DNA from: Agrobacterium salinitolerans
GTDB taxonomy: Bacteria; Pseudomonadota; Alphaproteobacteria; Rhizobiales; Rhizobiaceae
DNA length: 64,000 bases
Direction: 5' to 3'
Assembly: GCF_002008225.1 (NCBI RefSeq)
Contig: NZ_MRDH01000037.1
Span: forward strand, 1 to 64,000
Shown: positions 11,066 through 19,277 of the stretch, one piece after another
Layout: every line of letters starts with the position of its first letter
How positions within the stretch are numbered: position 1 is the first letter of the stretch
Made by a program: the position numbers and the translations under genes
Notes under the pieces: generated by a model
Database searches by the model: none
What the model saw: only the letters and a program-made list of their open reading frames with translations
Told to the model about the DNA's origin: nothing

Positions 11066-12115
11066 ATGAGACTTCTCATTCTCGGAACCGGCGGCATGGC
11101 CAACAATCATGCGACCTATTTCTCACAAATTCCCGGCGTCGAACTGGTCGCGGCGGTGGATGTGGATGACGTGGTGGTGCGCGGCTTTGCGCTCCGCCAC
11201 AACATCCCGCTTTCCTTCACCTCGTTGGACGACGCCATCGCCTGGGGTGAATTCGATGCGGCAGCCAATGTCACGCCGGACGCAATCCACCACCCGACCA
11301 GCCTGAAGCTGCTTGCGGCCGGCAAGCATGTCTTCTGCGAAAAGCCGCTGGCGGAAAACTACGCCAAGGCCGCCGAAATGGCCGATGCCGCCGAGAAGGC
11401 TGGCCTCGTCGCCATGGTCAACCTCACCTATCGCAACGTCGCACCCTTGCAGGCGGCGCGTGAAATGGTGTTGGCCGGCGAAATCGGCAAGGTGCGGCAT
11501 CTGGAAGCCTCCTATCTCCAGAGCTGGCTCGTTTCCAAGGCCTGGGGCGACTGGATGACGGAGAGCAAGTGGCTGTGGCGGCTTTCCACCAAGCACGGCT
11601 CGAACGGCGTGCTCGGCGATGTCGGCATCCACATTCTCGACTTCGCCTCCTATGGCGCGGGCAGCGATGTGGAGCGCATCTTCACGCGGCTGAAGACCTT
11701 CGACAAATATGAAGGCAACAAGATCGGCGCCTACGATCTCGACGCCAATGACAGCTTCACCATGACCGCCGAGTTGGAAAACGGCGCCATGGGCGTCATT
11801 CACGCCAGCCGCTGGGCAACGGGCCATCTCAACGAACTGCGCCTGCGCATCCACGGCGACAAGGGCGCTCTAGAAGTCATCCACACGCCCGATTACTCCA
11901 GCCTGCGCGCCTGCGTCGGTGACGATGTGGAAAAGGCGATCTGGAAGACGATCGATGTCGACCCGGTGCCGACGAATTACGAAAAATTCGCCAAGGCGGT
12001 GATGGAAGGTGGCGTCGCCGACCCGGACTTCCGCCACGCCGCCAATCTGCAGAAGGTGCTCGATCTGTCGATCATTGCGGATCGGGAAAGGCGCGAGCTG
12101 ACCGTTTCGGCTTGA
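11066..12115 (+). CDS. thuB: Gfo/Idh/MocA oxidoreductase (ThuB)
   Basis: This 349-residue NAD(P)-dependent dehydrogenase has an N-terminal Rossmann domain (LILGTGGMANNHA) and a C-terminal substrate domain. The EKPLAENY motif with the catalytic-region Lys is near residue 92. In relatives the sugar hydroxyl is oxidised; ThuB is reported to be needed for forming 3-keto sugars from trehalose and maltitol. It is the last gene of the operon, followed by a hairpin-forming repeat at 12152-12180. The assignment rests on position next to ThuA and on the family motifs. Confidence 0.88.
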   Translation: MRLLILGTGGMANNHATYFSQIPGVELVAAVDVDDVVVRGFALRHNIPLSFTSLDDAIAWGEFDAAANVTPDAIHHPTSLKLLAAGKHVFCEKPLAENYAKAAEMADAAEKAGLVAMVNLTYRNVAPLQAAREMVLAGEIGKVRHLEASYLQSWLVSKAWGDWMTESKWLWRLSTKHGSNGVLGDVGIHILDFASYGAGSDVERIFTRLKTFDKYEGNKIGAYDLDANDSFTMTAELENGAMGVIHASRWATGHLNELRLRIHGDKGALEVIHTPDYSSLRACVGDDVEKAIWKTIDVDPVPTNYEKFAKAVMEGGVADPDFRHAANLQKVLDLSIIADRERRELTVSA

Positions 12116-12151
12116 TGTGAAAGAACAACATGCGGCAAAACGTTGCTGCAT

Positions 12152-12180
12152 GCTTCTTCTCCCCGCCGGGGAGAAGAAGC
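12152..12180. repeat. Palindromic repeat / possible thu terminator
   Basis: A 13-base arm (GCTTCTTCTCCCC) is followed by GCC and its exact complement. It can terminate the thu operon, though no T run follows. The core resembles the ends of the repeat at 54274-54412. The rest of 12116-12263 shows no gene. Confidence 0.6.
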
Positions 12181-12263
12181 AAGTGGCACCCGCTCGCTCA
12201 ATCCGCTATTCGCTTTCTCAAAGACGTGGACTACGACGTGGAATTTTAATCCTTCCGCGCAAC

Positions 12264-13019
12264 CTATACCCCCCGCTTATTCCCCCACAACAGCACATGC
12301 AGCTGCGGCAGCACGCGGGCGGAAAACCAGCGATCCACGCTGACCTTGTCCACCAGCCACAACATCCGGTCCATCACCCCATCGATATCGACACGCGCAT
12401 CATCGTCATCCGGCGGTGGCGGGGTGTGGTTGCCGGGCTGGAGATAGACAGGCAGATGCGGGAAACGTGCGGATGCCGCCTTGGCATAGGCATAGTCCGC
12501 ATCGTCGAACACCACGATCTTCAGCGCCACCTGCGGTCCGTCGCCGGCGGCGGCAAGACAGCTTTCGAAGGCTTGCCAGTCGGTTTCCATTTCGCTCGAT
12601 GGCGGCTTGGGGCTCAGCACCAGATGGTCGAGATCGGCAAACCAGTCTTTGGCGATACTGCCCTGCGTTTCCAGCGCAAAGCGATACCCCTCGCCCTGCC
12701 CCTTCGATATCAAAGATCCGAGCGGCTGGATGGCCGGATTGCCGCCAGACAGCGAGACCGTCAGCGGCACGCCGCCGGACAGCCGCCGCACCTCCTGCCA
12801 GATTGCGTCGATCGACATGGGTTTCCACGTTTCGCGATAATCGCTATCGACCGCGTGCAGCGTGTCGCACCAGGAACAGCGATAATCGCAGCCGCCGGTG
12901 CGCACGAAGACGGTCGGCAGACCGATCAGCAGACCTTCGCCCTGAATGGTGGGCCCGAAGATTTCGCTGATGCGGATCGTTGCGTCCTTCGCTGCAATCT
13001 TGTGTGCAGCCATCGTCAT
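12264..13019 (-). CDS. queE: 7-carboxy-7-deazaguanine synthase QueE
   Basis: This radical-SAM enzyme ring-contracts 6-carboxytetrahydropterin to 7-carboxy-7-deazaguanine in queuosine (preQ0) synthesis. The iron-sulfur motif C-x3-C-x2-C is [10 protein letters not shown] near residue 42, preceded by GPTIQGEG, typical of QueE. ATG at 13019 gives 251 residues and overlaps the queD stop as ATGA (13016-13019); a longer reading has no such support. It is last in queC-queD-queE. Confidence 0.93.
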   Translation of the reverse strand: MTMAAHKIAAKDATIRISEIFGPTIQGEGLLIGLPTVFVRTGGCDYRCSWCDTLHAVDSDYRETWKPMSIDAIWQEVRRLSGGVPLTVSLSGGNPAIQPLGSLISKGQGEGYRFALETQGSIAKDWFADLDHLVLSPKPPSSEMETDWQAFESCLAAAGDGPQVALKIVVFDDADYAYAKAASARFPHLPVYLQPGNHTPPPPDDDDARVDIDGVMDRMLWLVDKVSVDRWFSARVLPQLHVLLWGNKRGV

Positions 13020-13372
13020 GGCCGGTATTCCGCCCAGGTCTTGGCGGTTTCGCTGACGCGCACGGCGCTGGTTTCCGGCAGACGCTCTTTGCACCAGTCA
13101 TAAAAATGCTTCGCCAGGCATTCCGCCGTCACCCGGTCATGGCCGAGAACGTCATTCAGGTGGCGATGGTCGAACTTGTCGTCGATGTAGTGCTTCAGCG
13201 GCGCAAGCTCATGATAATCGCGCACGAAACCGTGCTCGTTCAGCGCTTCGCCTGCCAGCTCGATCTCGACAATGTAATTATGCCCATGCAGGCGATTGCA
13301 CTGGTGATCCGACGGCAGGCTTTTCAACTGATGAGAGGCGGAAAAGTGAAACTCCTTGGTGATGCGGAACAT
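13016..13372 (-). CDS. queD: 6-carboxy-5,6,7,8-tetrahydropterin synthase QueD
   Basis: QueD converts dihydroneopterin triphosphate to 6-carboxytetrahydropterin, the second step of preQ0 synthesis. It has 118 residues, the usual length. Zinc-binding histidines are in FSASHQL and RLHGHNY, with a catalytic Cys in the latter region (CNRLHGH). The ATG at 13372 shares a base with the queC stop (TGATG), so the two are translationally coupled. Confidence 0.93.
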   Translation of the reverse strand: MFRITKEFHFSASHQLKSLPSDHQCNRLHGHNYIVEIELAGEALNEHGFVRDYHELAPLKHYIDDKFDHRHLNDVLGHDRVTAECLAKHFYDWCKERLPETSAVRVSETAKTWAEYRP

Positions 13373-14082
13373 CAACGCACCTCCTGCGCCGCAAAGGCGT
13401 GCGTGGCCGCCACCCAGAAGTCCGGGTCCTCATAGTCTGTCGGATCGGTGACGCCTGCCAGATGAAAGGCCTCGCGCCGTTCCACGCAGGTGCCACAGCG
13501 GCCGCAGTGGCGCAAGCCACCCTTGTAACAGGACCATGTTTCACCGAAGGGCGTTCCATATTTTGCACCATCGGTCACGATGGCCGCCTTGGAAACGGTG
13601 ACGTAGGGCGCGAAGAGTTTCACATCGGCATAGCCTTCAAGCGCGTGCGCCTGCATGGCGTTGAAGCTGTCGATGAAGCCCGGCCGACAGTCGGGGTAGA
13701 TGAAATGATCGCCGCCGTGCACCGCAATCGCCACCGCATCCGCCTGCTGCGCGGCAGCCAGCCCAAAAGCAATGGTGAGCATGATGGCATTGCGGTTCGG
13801 CACCACGGTGGAGCGCATGGTCTCCTCCGCATAGTGGCCATCAGGCACCTCCACATCGTCGGTCAGTGCGGAACCGGTGAGATGCGCGCCGATGGTTCTG
13901 ATATCGATAATATGATGCGGCACGCCGAGCCGTCTGGCGCAATCGGCGGCAAAATCCAGTTCCTTCCTGTGGCGCTGGCCATAATCGAAGGAGACGAGAG
14001 CGAGAAGCTCATGTTCCGCGGCGATTTTATGCGCGAGCGAAACGGAGTCCAATCCGCCGGAGCAGATGACGATAGTTTTCAT
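13372..14082 (-). CDS. queC: 7-cyano-7-deazaguanine synthase QueC
   Basis: QueC uses ATP and ammonia to convert 7-carboxy-7-deazaguanine to preQ0. The PP-loop SGGLDS is at residues 8-13. The C-terminal zinc site is formed by cysteines in SCYKGGLRHCGRCGTC. At 236 residues it is the usual length. It is the first gene of the que operon and is preceded by a preQ1-I riboswitch whose 3' end overlaps the ribosome-binding site, so it is under end-product control. Confidence 0.94.
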   Translation of the reverse strand: MKTIVICSGGLDSVSLAHKIAAEHELLALVSFDYGQRHRKELDFAADCARRLGVPHHIIDIRTIGAHLTGSALTDDVEVPDGHYAEETMRSTVVPNRNAIMLTIAFGLAAAQQADAVAIAVHGGDHFIYPDCRPGFIDSFNAMQAHALEGYADVKLFAPYVTVSKAAIVTDGAKYGTPFGETWSCYKGGLRHCGRCGTCVERREAFHLAGVTDPTDYEDPDFWVAATHAFAAQEVR

Positions 14083-14092
14083 AATTTAGGAT

Positions 14093-14123
14093 CCCTTGTT
14101 TTGACCGGGTGGGCTGCGACCGG
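14093..14123 (-). ncRNA. preQ1-I riboswitch controlling queC
   Basis: Read on the minus strand, 14123-14093 begins CCGGTCGCAG, continues CCCACCCGGT and ends CAAAACAAGGG. It matches the well-studied Thermoanaerobacter tengcongensis preQ1 aptamer closely, sharing GGTCGCAG and AAAACAAGGG. The P1 stem is CCGG/CCGG. The terminal AAGGG lies ten bases before the queC ATG (14082-14080) and would be the ribosome-binding site. Ligand binding would fold it into the pseudoknot and shut off translation. The match to Thermoanaerobacter is from memory. Confidence 0.9.
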
Positions 14124-14171
14124 ATACGGCGCGGCTTTAAAGCAAAGCGAAGGGATTGTGAAGGGCTGCCG

Positions 14172-14211
14172 CGAAAACAGGAAAGCGGCGAAGTCGCCTT
14201 CGCCGCTTTCC
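14172..14211 (-). terminator. Terminator of the 14226-20510 operon
   Basis: On the minus strand a perfect 14-bp stem (GGAAAGCGGCGAAG with its complement, loop GCGA) spans 14211-14180 and is followed by TGTTTT. It lies just beyond the oxidoreductase stop at 14226. Confidence 0.75.
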
Positions 14212-14225
14212 GGATCATAAACGCA

Positions 14226-15359
14226 TTAGCGCAGCAGCGCCTGCGCCTCCTCGATGCCGAGGGCTGCCGGCTGTGTGCAGGTCGTTGTCATCTCGATGAA
14301 GCGGCCTTCCTCACCGGACTTCAATATCGAGGTCATCACGTCGATACCGTGCAGGGAGCGATCCAGCGAGCAACGTGCATCACGGCCCTCCAGAATGGCA
14401 ATCGCCATATCGGCAAGGCCGGCCGTGCGGTAATTGGCGCGCGGGCCGTGGGGACTTTCCTGGTTGGAAATGCCGAAAGGATGCGCCCAGTCTTCCAGCG
14501 GCTGGATATTCTTGTCTCGGCCGCTGGCTTCGACAACCCCGCCGAAGAAATTGGGGTCCGGCACATAGATCGAGCCTTCCGTGCCGTAGAGTTCCATATT
14601 GGCGTGGCGGTGTGACCAGACATCCCAGCTGGCGGAAAGTGTGATCGTCGCACCGTTCACAAATTCCAGCAGCGCGTGGATATTGGTCGGCGTTTCGACA
14701 GGAATGACCTCGCCGTTCAGCGGCTGGCTGGTCACCGTACGGGTCGGATTGGCCATGCTTGTCAACGCGCCGACGCGCTTTATCGGGCCGATGAGGTTGA
14801 TGAGATTGGCAACGTAATAGGGACCGAGATCGAGGATCGGCCCGCCGCCCTTCAGGAAGAAGAAGCCCGGATTGGGGTGCCACATCTCCATGCCGGGGCT
14901 CATAACGTGGCAGGTTCCGGACGTGATGCGGCCGACCTTGCCGTCATCGATATATTGCCGCGCAAGCTGATGCGCACCGCCGAGGAAAGTATCCGGGGCG
15001 CAGCCGACGGAGAGATTTTTCTCGCGGGCAATGCGCCGCAGCTCCTCACCCTCTTCCAGCGAAAGCACCAGCGGCTTTTCCGAATAGACGTGTTTTCCCG
15101 CCTCAAGGGCTGCTTTCGACACCGGGAAATGTGCAGCGGGGATGGTGAGGTTCACCACCACATCGATTTCGGGATTGGCGAGCAGTTCCTCGATGGACTG
15201 CGCGACAACACCGAATTCTTCCGCCCTCAGCTCCGCCGCATTGCGGTTGAGATCAGCGCAGGCCAGCACCTTGATGCCCTTGAAGAGCGGTGCCAGCGAA
15301 AAATAAGCAGACGAGATATTGCCGCATCCGATGATGCCGACGCCAAGATCTCTGGCCAT
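14226..15359 (-). CDS. Gfo/Idh/MocA oxidoreductase of a sugar ABC operon
   Basis: This 377-residue dehydrogenase has an N-terminal Rossmann fold (GVGIIGCGNISSAYF) and the EKPLVLSLEEG motif near residue 95. It is the last gene of a six-gene operon: binding protein, two permeases, ATPase, TIM-barrel isomerase-like protein, this enzyme. It probably oxidises the imported sugar or its product, but the substrate is unknown. It is longer than ThuB by about 28 residues and clearly a different subfamily. A terminator follows directly. Confidence 0.85.
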   Translation of the reverse strand: MARDLGVGIIGCGNISSAYFSLAPLFKGIKVLACADLNRNAAELRAEEFGVVAQSIEELLANPEIDVVVNLTIPAAHFPVSKAALEAGKHVYSEKPLVLSLEEGEELRRIAREKNLSVGCAPDTFLGGAHQLARQYIDDGKVGRITSGTCHVMSPGMEMWHPNPGFFFLKGGGPILDLGPYYVANLINLIGPIKRVGALTSMANPTRTVTSQPLNGEVIPVETPTNIHALLEFVNGATITLSASWDVWSHRHANMELYGTEGSIYVPDPNFFGGVVEASGRDKNIQPLEDWAHPFGISNQESPHGPRANYRTAGLADMAIAILEGRDARCSLDRSLHGIDVMTSILKSGEEGRFIEMTTTCTQPAALGIEEAQALLR

Positions 15360-15383
15360 GATTTAGACTCCGAAAATTGAAAC

Positions 15384-16148
15384 TTAGTAGGTTTTGAAGG
15401 ACGCGATCGAGCGGGTGATCAGCCGGTCGATATCCTTCGGATTGTCGTGCTCGACCACGAAATGTTTCGTGGCGGATTTCGCCTTCAGCGCCGCGACGAG
15501 GCCTTTCCAGTCCACCGTGCCATGGCCGACATCGGCCCAGCCGTCCTCATCCGCATTCTCGCCAGCCGGCGCGATATCCTTGACATGCACGGCGGAGATG
15601 CGCTTGCCGTAGCTTTCGATCCAGGCGAGCGGATCGGCATTGCCTCTGATAATCCAGGCTATATCCGCCTCCCATTTCAGGTCCGGGCCGCCGGCAAAAA
15701 TCTGCTCCTGCGGGGTGGAGCCGTCGGCGAGCTGCTTGAATTCAAAGTCATGGTTATGCCAGCCGAAAGTCAGACCGGCATCCACGAAGGGCTTTCCGGC
15801 CTCCTGCAGACGCTTGCCGAAGGCAAACCAGCCAGCGGCGTCTGTCGGGCGCTGATCAGGCATCAGATAAGGGCAATAGATTGCCTCTACACCCAGAACC
15901 GTGGCAATATTGAGCGCCTTTTTCGGGTCACCCTCGAGAAGATCGAGGCCGAAATGACCGGTCGGCATCGAAAGGCCGTTGGCTTCGAGTTCGGAGCGCA
16001 GGCCTTTTAGGCCTGGTTCATCCAGCGAAGCATACATCGCGCCATAACCCTCGACATGTTTATAACCCGCAGCCGAAAGCTTTTTCAGAATATCGGAAAA
16101 AGGCTGGAAATTGCGGGCGCTGTAAAGCTGAAAACCGAGTTCTGTCAT
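15384..16148 (-). CDS. Sugar phosphate isomerase/epimerase-like TIM-barrel protein
   Basis: This 254-residue protein belongs to the xylose-isomerase-like TIM-barrel (AP endonuclease 2) superfamily. Typical motifs are LGFQLYSARN at the start, TFGWHNHDFEF near residue 135, and AVHVKDIAPAG near 195 with metal-binding His. ATG at 16148 follows GGAGGAG; a longer start at 16160 would consume that site. Members of this superfamily include isomerases, epimerases and enzymes acting on 3-keto glycosides. With the oxidoreductase next door, a role in a keto-sugar route is possible but unproven. Confidence 0.8.
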   Translation of the reverse strand: MTELGFQLYSARNFQPFSDILKKLSAAGYKHVEGYGAMYASLDEPGLKGLRSELEANGLSMPTGHFGLDLLEGDPKKALNIATVLGVEAIYCPYLMPDQRPTDAAGWFAFGKRLQEAGKPFVDAGLTFGWHNHDFEFKQLADGSTPQEQIFAGGPDLKWEADIAWIIRGNADPLAWIESYGKRISAVHVKDIAPAGENADEDGWADVGHGTVDWKGLVAALKAKSATKHFVVEHDNPKDIDRLITRSIASFKTY

Positions 16149-16204
16149 TGTCTCCTCCATAGAGATCTGGGTCTTGGGATTGTGTGGGGGAAATCGGAGG
16201 CGCT

Positions 16205-17293
16205 CTAGAGCCGCTCCTCGCTTTGCGCGTCAAACAGTGAGGCCATCGTCATGTCGAGGCCGAGGCGCACCTTCGTGCCCGGAGAGAACCGCCTGTGGCC
16301 GCCGACGCGGACCGACATGGTGTGCCCGGCATGTTTCAGCCAGATCAGATTGTCGGCCCCCATCGGCTCCTCGATATCGACGATTGCCTCATGCACTTCG
16401 CCACCGACGATATCGGCATCGACCCGCACATGTTCCGGGCGCACCCCGAGAACGACGGCGCGGCCGCCGGCCAGCGGCGTTTCCGCATGATAACCGTCCA
16501 GCGCGAAGGTGACGCCGTTGGTGGTGAAGACCACCTTGCCGTCCTTTTCGATCAACTCGCCGCGCAGAAAATTCATCGAGGGGGAACCGATGAAACCGGC
16601 GACGAAGAGGTTCCGCGGTTTGTTGTAGATGGTGACGGGGTCCGCCAACTGCTGGATGACGCCGCTCTTCATGATGGCGATGCGATCCGCCAGCGTCAGC
16701 GCCTCGATCTGGTCGTGCGTCACATAGATCATGGTGTTCTTCAGCGACTGGTGCAGCCGCTTGATTTCGACACGCAGTTCCGAGCGCAGCTTGGCGTCGA
16801 GGTTCGAGAGCGGCTCGTCGAACAGGAACACATCCACATCGCGCACCAGCGCCCGACCGATCGCCACGCGCTGGCGCTGGCCGCCGGAAAGCTCGGCCGG
16901 CTTGCGCTTCAGCAAAGGCTCGATCTGCAAAATGCCCGCCGCCCTTTTGACGCGGCGGTCGATCTCCTCCTTCGGCACCTTGGCGACCTGAAGGCCGAAG
17001 GACAGGTTCTTTTCCACCGTCATCTGCGGATAAAGCGCGTAGGACTGGAACACCATGCCAATGCCGCGATCCTTCGGCTCTTCCCAGGTGACGTTGCGGT
17101 CCTTGATGTATATCTGTCCGTCGGTCGGTTCCAGAAGCCCGGCAATGCAGTTGAGAAGGGTCGACTTGCCGCAGCCGGACGAGCCGAGCAGCACGAGGAA
17201 TTCGCCGTCATAAATATCGAGATTGAGATCTTTCAGCACGGCAACGGCGCCGAAGGACAGTGAAAGATCGCGGATGGAAACGCTTTTGTTCAT
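16205..17293 (-). CDS. Sugar ABC transporter ATPase (MalK/UgpC-like)
   Basis: This ATPase of 362 residues energises the importer encoded at 17299-20510. It carries Walker A GSSGCGKST near residue 40, signature [14 protein letters not shown] near 135 and Walker [13 protein letters not shown] near 157, then a TOBE domain. ATG at 17293 is preceded by AAAGG and lies five bases after the permease stop; a TTG at 17302 would be an unlikely start. Confidence 0.9.
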   Translation of the reverse strand: MNKSVSIRDLSLSFGAVAVLKDLNLDIYDGEFLVLLGSSGCGKSTLLNCIAGLLEPTDGQIYIKDRNVTWEEPKDRGIGMVFQSYALYPQMTVEKNLSFGLQVAKVPKEEIDRRVKRAAGILQIEPLLKRKPAELSGGQRQRVAIGRALVRDVDVFLFDEPLSNLDAKLRSELRVEIKRLHQSLKNTMIYVTHDQIEALTLADRIAIMKSGVIQQLADPVTIYNKPRNLFVAGFIGSPSMNFLRGELIEKDGKVVFTTNGVTFALDGYHAETPLAGGRAVVLGVRPEHVRVDADIVGGEVHEAIVDIEEPMGADNLIWLKHAGHTMSVRVGGHRRFSPGTKVRLGLDMTMASLFDAQSEERL

Positions 17294-17298
17294 ATAGC

Positions 17299-18240
17299 TC
17301 AACCTTTTACTGCGCCGGCGGCAATGCCGCGGACGAAAAGCCTGCCGGAGACGAAATAAACGATCAGCGGCACGGCCCCGGTCAGAAGCGTGGCGGCCAT
17401 GTTGACGTTGTATTCCTTCACGCCCTGCACGGAGTTGACGATGTTATTGAGCTGCACCGTCATCGGGTAATATTCCGGCCGGGTGAAGACGACACCGAAC
17501 AGGAAGTCGTTCCAGATGCCGGTCACCTGCAGGATCATCGCCACGACGAAGATCGGCAGCGACATGGGCAGCATGATGCGGAAATAGATTTGCCAGAAGT
17601 TCGCGCCGTCAATGCGCGCTGCCTTGAACAATTCTTCCGGCAGCGAAGCGAAATAGTTGCGAAACAGCAACGTCAGGATCGGCATGCCGAAGATGGTGTG
17701 CACGATGACGAGGCCGGTCAGCGTGCCATAGACACCCATTTCCCGTAGCACGATGACGATCGGATAGATCATTACCTGATAGGGGATGAAGGCGCCGATG
17801 ATAAGGATCGAGAAGAACAGCTCCGATCCCTTGAACTTCCAATTCGCCATAGCGTAGCCGCTGACGGAAGCGACGATGATGGAAATGACCACCGATGGTA
17901 CGAGAATGCGCACGGAGTTCCAGAACCCACGCGAAAGCCCGTCGCAGTTAAGCCCGGTGCAGGCATTCGCCCAGGCTTTCACCCAGGGTTCGAAAGTGAT
18001 TTCCACCGGCGGCGCGAAGATGTTGCCGAGCCGGATTTCCGGCATGCCTTTCAGCGAGGTCACGACCATCACGTATAGCGGCAGCAGGTAATAGGCGGCA
18101 GCCACAAACAGCGTGCCGTAAAGAATGATGTTGCGGCGTGAAAAGGTCTTCCTCGGTTTCCTGCCGCGAGGGCCGGAAAGGTCCGGGGCAACCGCATCGC
18201 TGGCGGTGACAACCGTGTTCAATGTGCTGATATTAGCCAC
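17299..18240 (-). CDS. Sugar ABC transporter permease (MalG-like)
   Basis: This 313-residue permease has a longer cytoplasmic N-terminus (about 35 residues) than ThuG, then six membrane spans starting NIILYGTLFVAAAYYLLPLY. The EAA loop FKAARIDGANF is near residue 210. The C-terminus is RGIAAGAVKG, typical of CUT1 permeases. Its start overlaps the end of the other permease by eight bases (18233-18240), so the two are coupled. It is the second membrane subunit of the same importer. Confidence 0.9.
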   Translation of the reverse strand: MANISTLNTVVTASDAVAPDLSGPRGRKPRKTFSRRNIILYGTLFVAAAYYLLPLYVMVVTSLKGMPEIRLGNIFAPPVEITFEPWVKAWANACTGLNCDGLSRGFWNSVRILVPSVVISIIVASVSGYAMANWKFKGSELFFSILIIGAFIPYQVMIYPIVIVLREMGVYGTLTGLVIVHTIFGMPILTLLFRNYFASLPEELFKAARIDGANFWQIYFRIMLPMSLPIFVVAMILQVTGIWNDFLFGVVFTRPEYYPMTVQLNNIVNSVQGVKEYNVNMAATLLTGAVPLIVYFVSGRLFVRGIAAGAVKG

Positions 18241-19135
18241 GCTTCTTGCCTCCGAATTCGAGGTAGGCCCATGGAATGACGATGATCGCGACCGTCAGGA
18301 GCATCATTGTGGAGGCGGCAAAGCCCTGCCCCAGATTCTGCGCCTGAAACATGTAGTCATAGACATATTTCGCCGGCACTTCGGACGCGATGCCCGGCCC
18401 GCCGCTCGTCTGCGCCACGACAAGATCGTAAACCTTGACGATGCCGCTGGCGATGATGACCAGCGTGGTGATGAAGACCGGCCGCATCATGGGAATGATG
18501 ATGAGAATATAAGTCTTCCACATCGGAATGCCGTCGACGCGCGCCGCCTTCCAGATATCCTCGTCAATGCCGCGAAGACCGGCGAGCATCAGGCACATGA
18601 CGAGCCCCGTGCCCTGCCAGAGCGCGGCAATCAGAATGCCGTAGATGACGATCTGGGAATTATAGAGCGGATCGAAAGTAAAGCTTTCCCAGCCCATCGA
18701 GCGGACCACGGACTGGATGCCGAATTCCGGGTTCAGCAGCCATTGCCAGACGAGGCCGGTGACGATGAAGGACAGGGCGAAGGGATAAAGGAAGATCGTG
18801 CGGAAGGTGTTTTCAAAGCGGATCTTCTGATCCATCAGCGCCGCCAGCACAAAGCCGATAACGAGGCTGAAAATCAGCGACAGAATACCGTAGATCGCCA
18901 GGTTCTGGATGGAGACGATCCAGCGTGGTGCTGCCCACAAACGCTCATATTGATCGAAGCCGATAAAGCTTGCCCGCGGCAGAAGCTTGGAATTGGTGAA
19001 GGAATAAACCACTGTCCAGATCGTGCCGCCGAGGAAAATCACCATCGCGGTCAGGATCATCGGAATGGAGGCAATCTTGGAATTGAGATTGCGGAAAAGC
19101 TGGTTGGGGCGCCCTGAGCGCGCTTGACCTGCCAT
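18233..19135 (-). CDS. Sugar ABC transporter permease (MalF-like)
   Basis: This 300-residue permease has six hydrophobic spans beginning around residue 27 (IPMILTAMVIFLGGTIWTVV). The EAA loop IWKAARVDGIPM is near residue 195. ATG at 19135 is supported by AGGAGGAGG about five bases upstream; an extended upstream reading contains no membrane or coding features. A perfect palindrome overlaps the region just upstream of that ribosome-binding site, unusual inside an operon. Confidence 0.88.
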   Translation of the reverse strand: MAGQARSGRPNQLFRNLNSKIASIPMILTAMVIFLGGTIWTVVYSFTNSKLLPRASFIGFDQYERLWAAPRWIVSIQNLAIYGILSLIFSLVIGFVLAALMDQKIRFENTFRTIFLYPFALSFIVTGLVWQWLLNPEFGIQSVVRSMGWESFTFDPLYNSQIVIYGILIAALWQGTGLVMCLMLAGLRGIDEDIWKAARVDGIPMWKTYILIIIPMMRPVFITTLVIIASGIVKVYDLVVAQTSGGPGIASEVPAKYVYDYMFQAQNLGQGFAASTMMLLTVAIIVIPWAYLEFGGKKRG

Positions 19136-19146
19136 GCTACCTCCTC

Positions 19147-19160
19147 CTGTAACGTTACAG
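19147..19160. promoter_or_regulatory. Internal palindromic operator-like site
   Basis: CTGTAACGTTACAG is a perfect 14-bp palindrome with a central CG, the LacI-type design. It lies inside the operon and abuts the AGGAGGAGG ribosome-binding site of the MalF-like permease gene. Nearly the same sequence occurs before the operon at 20526-20539. Confidence 0.55.
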
Positions 19161-19236
19161 TTAGCGGTCAGGCAAAAGCCTCGCCGCATGAAACCCCTGC
19201 CCGTGCTGGTGATTTTGCACAGGCAGGACGCTGGAA

Positions 19237-19260
19237 GGGAAAGCGTCGAAGCGCTTTCCC
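19237..19260 (-). other. Intercistronic stem-loop after the binding-protein gene
   Basis: A perfect 9-bp stem (GGGAAAGCG with its complement) and six-base loop lies 17 bp after the binding-protein stop. It has no T run and probably limits transcription into, or stabilises, the transcript. Confidence 0.6.
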
Positions 19261-19277
19261 ACCCGGAGAGATCACAA

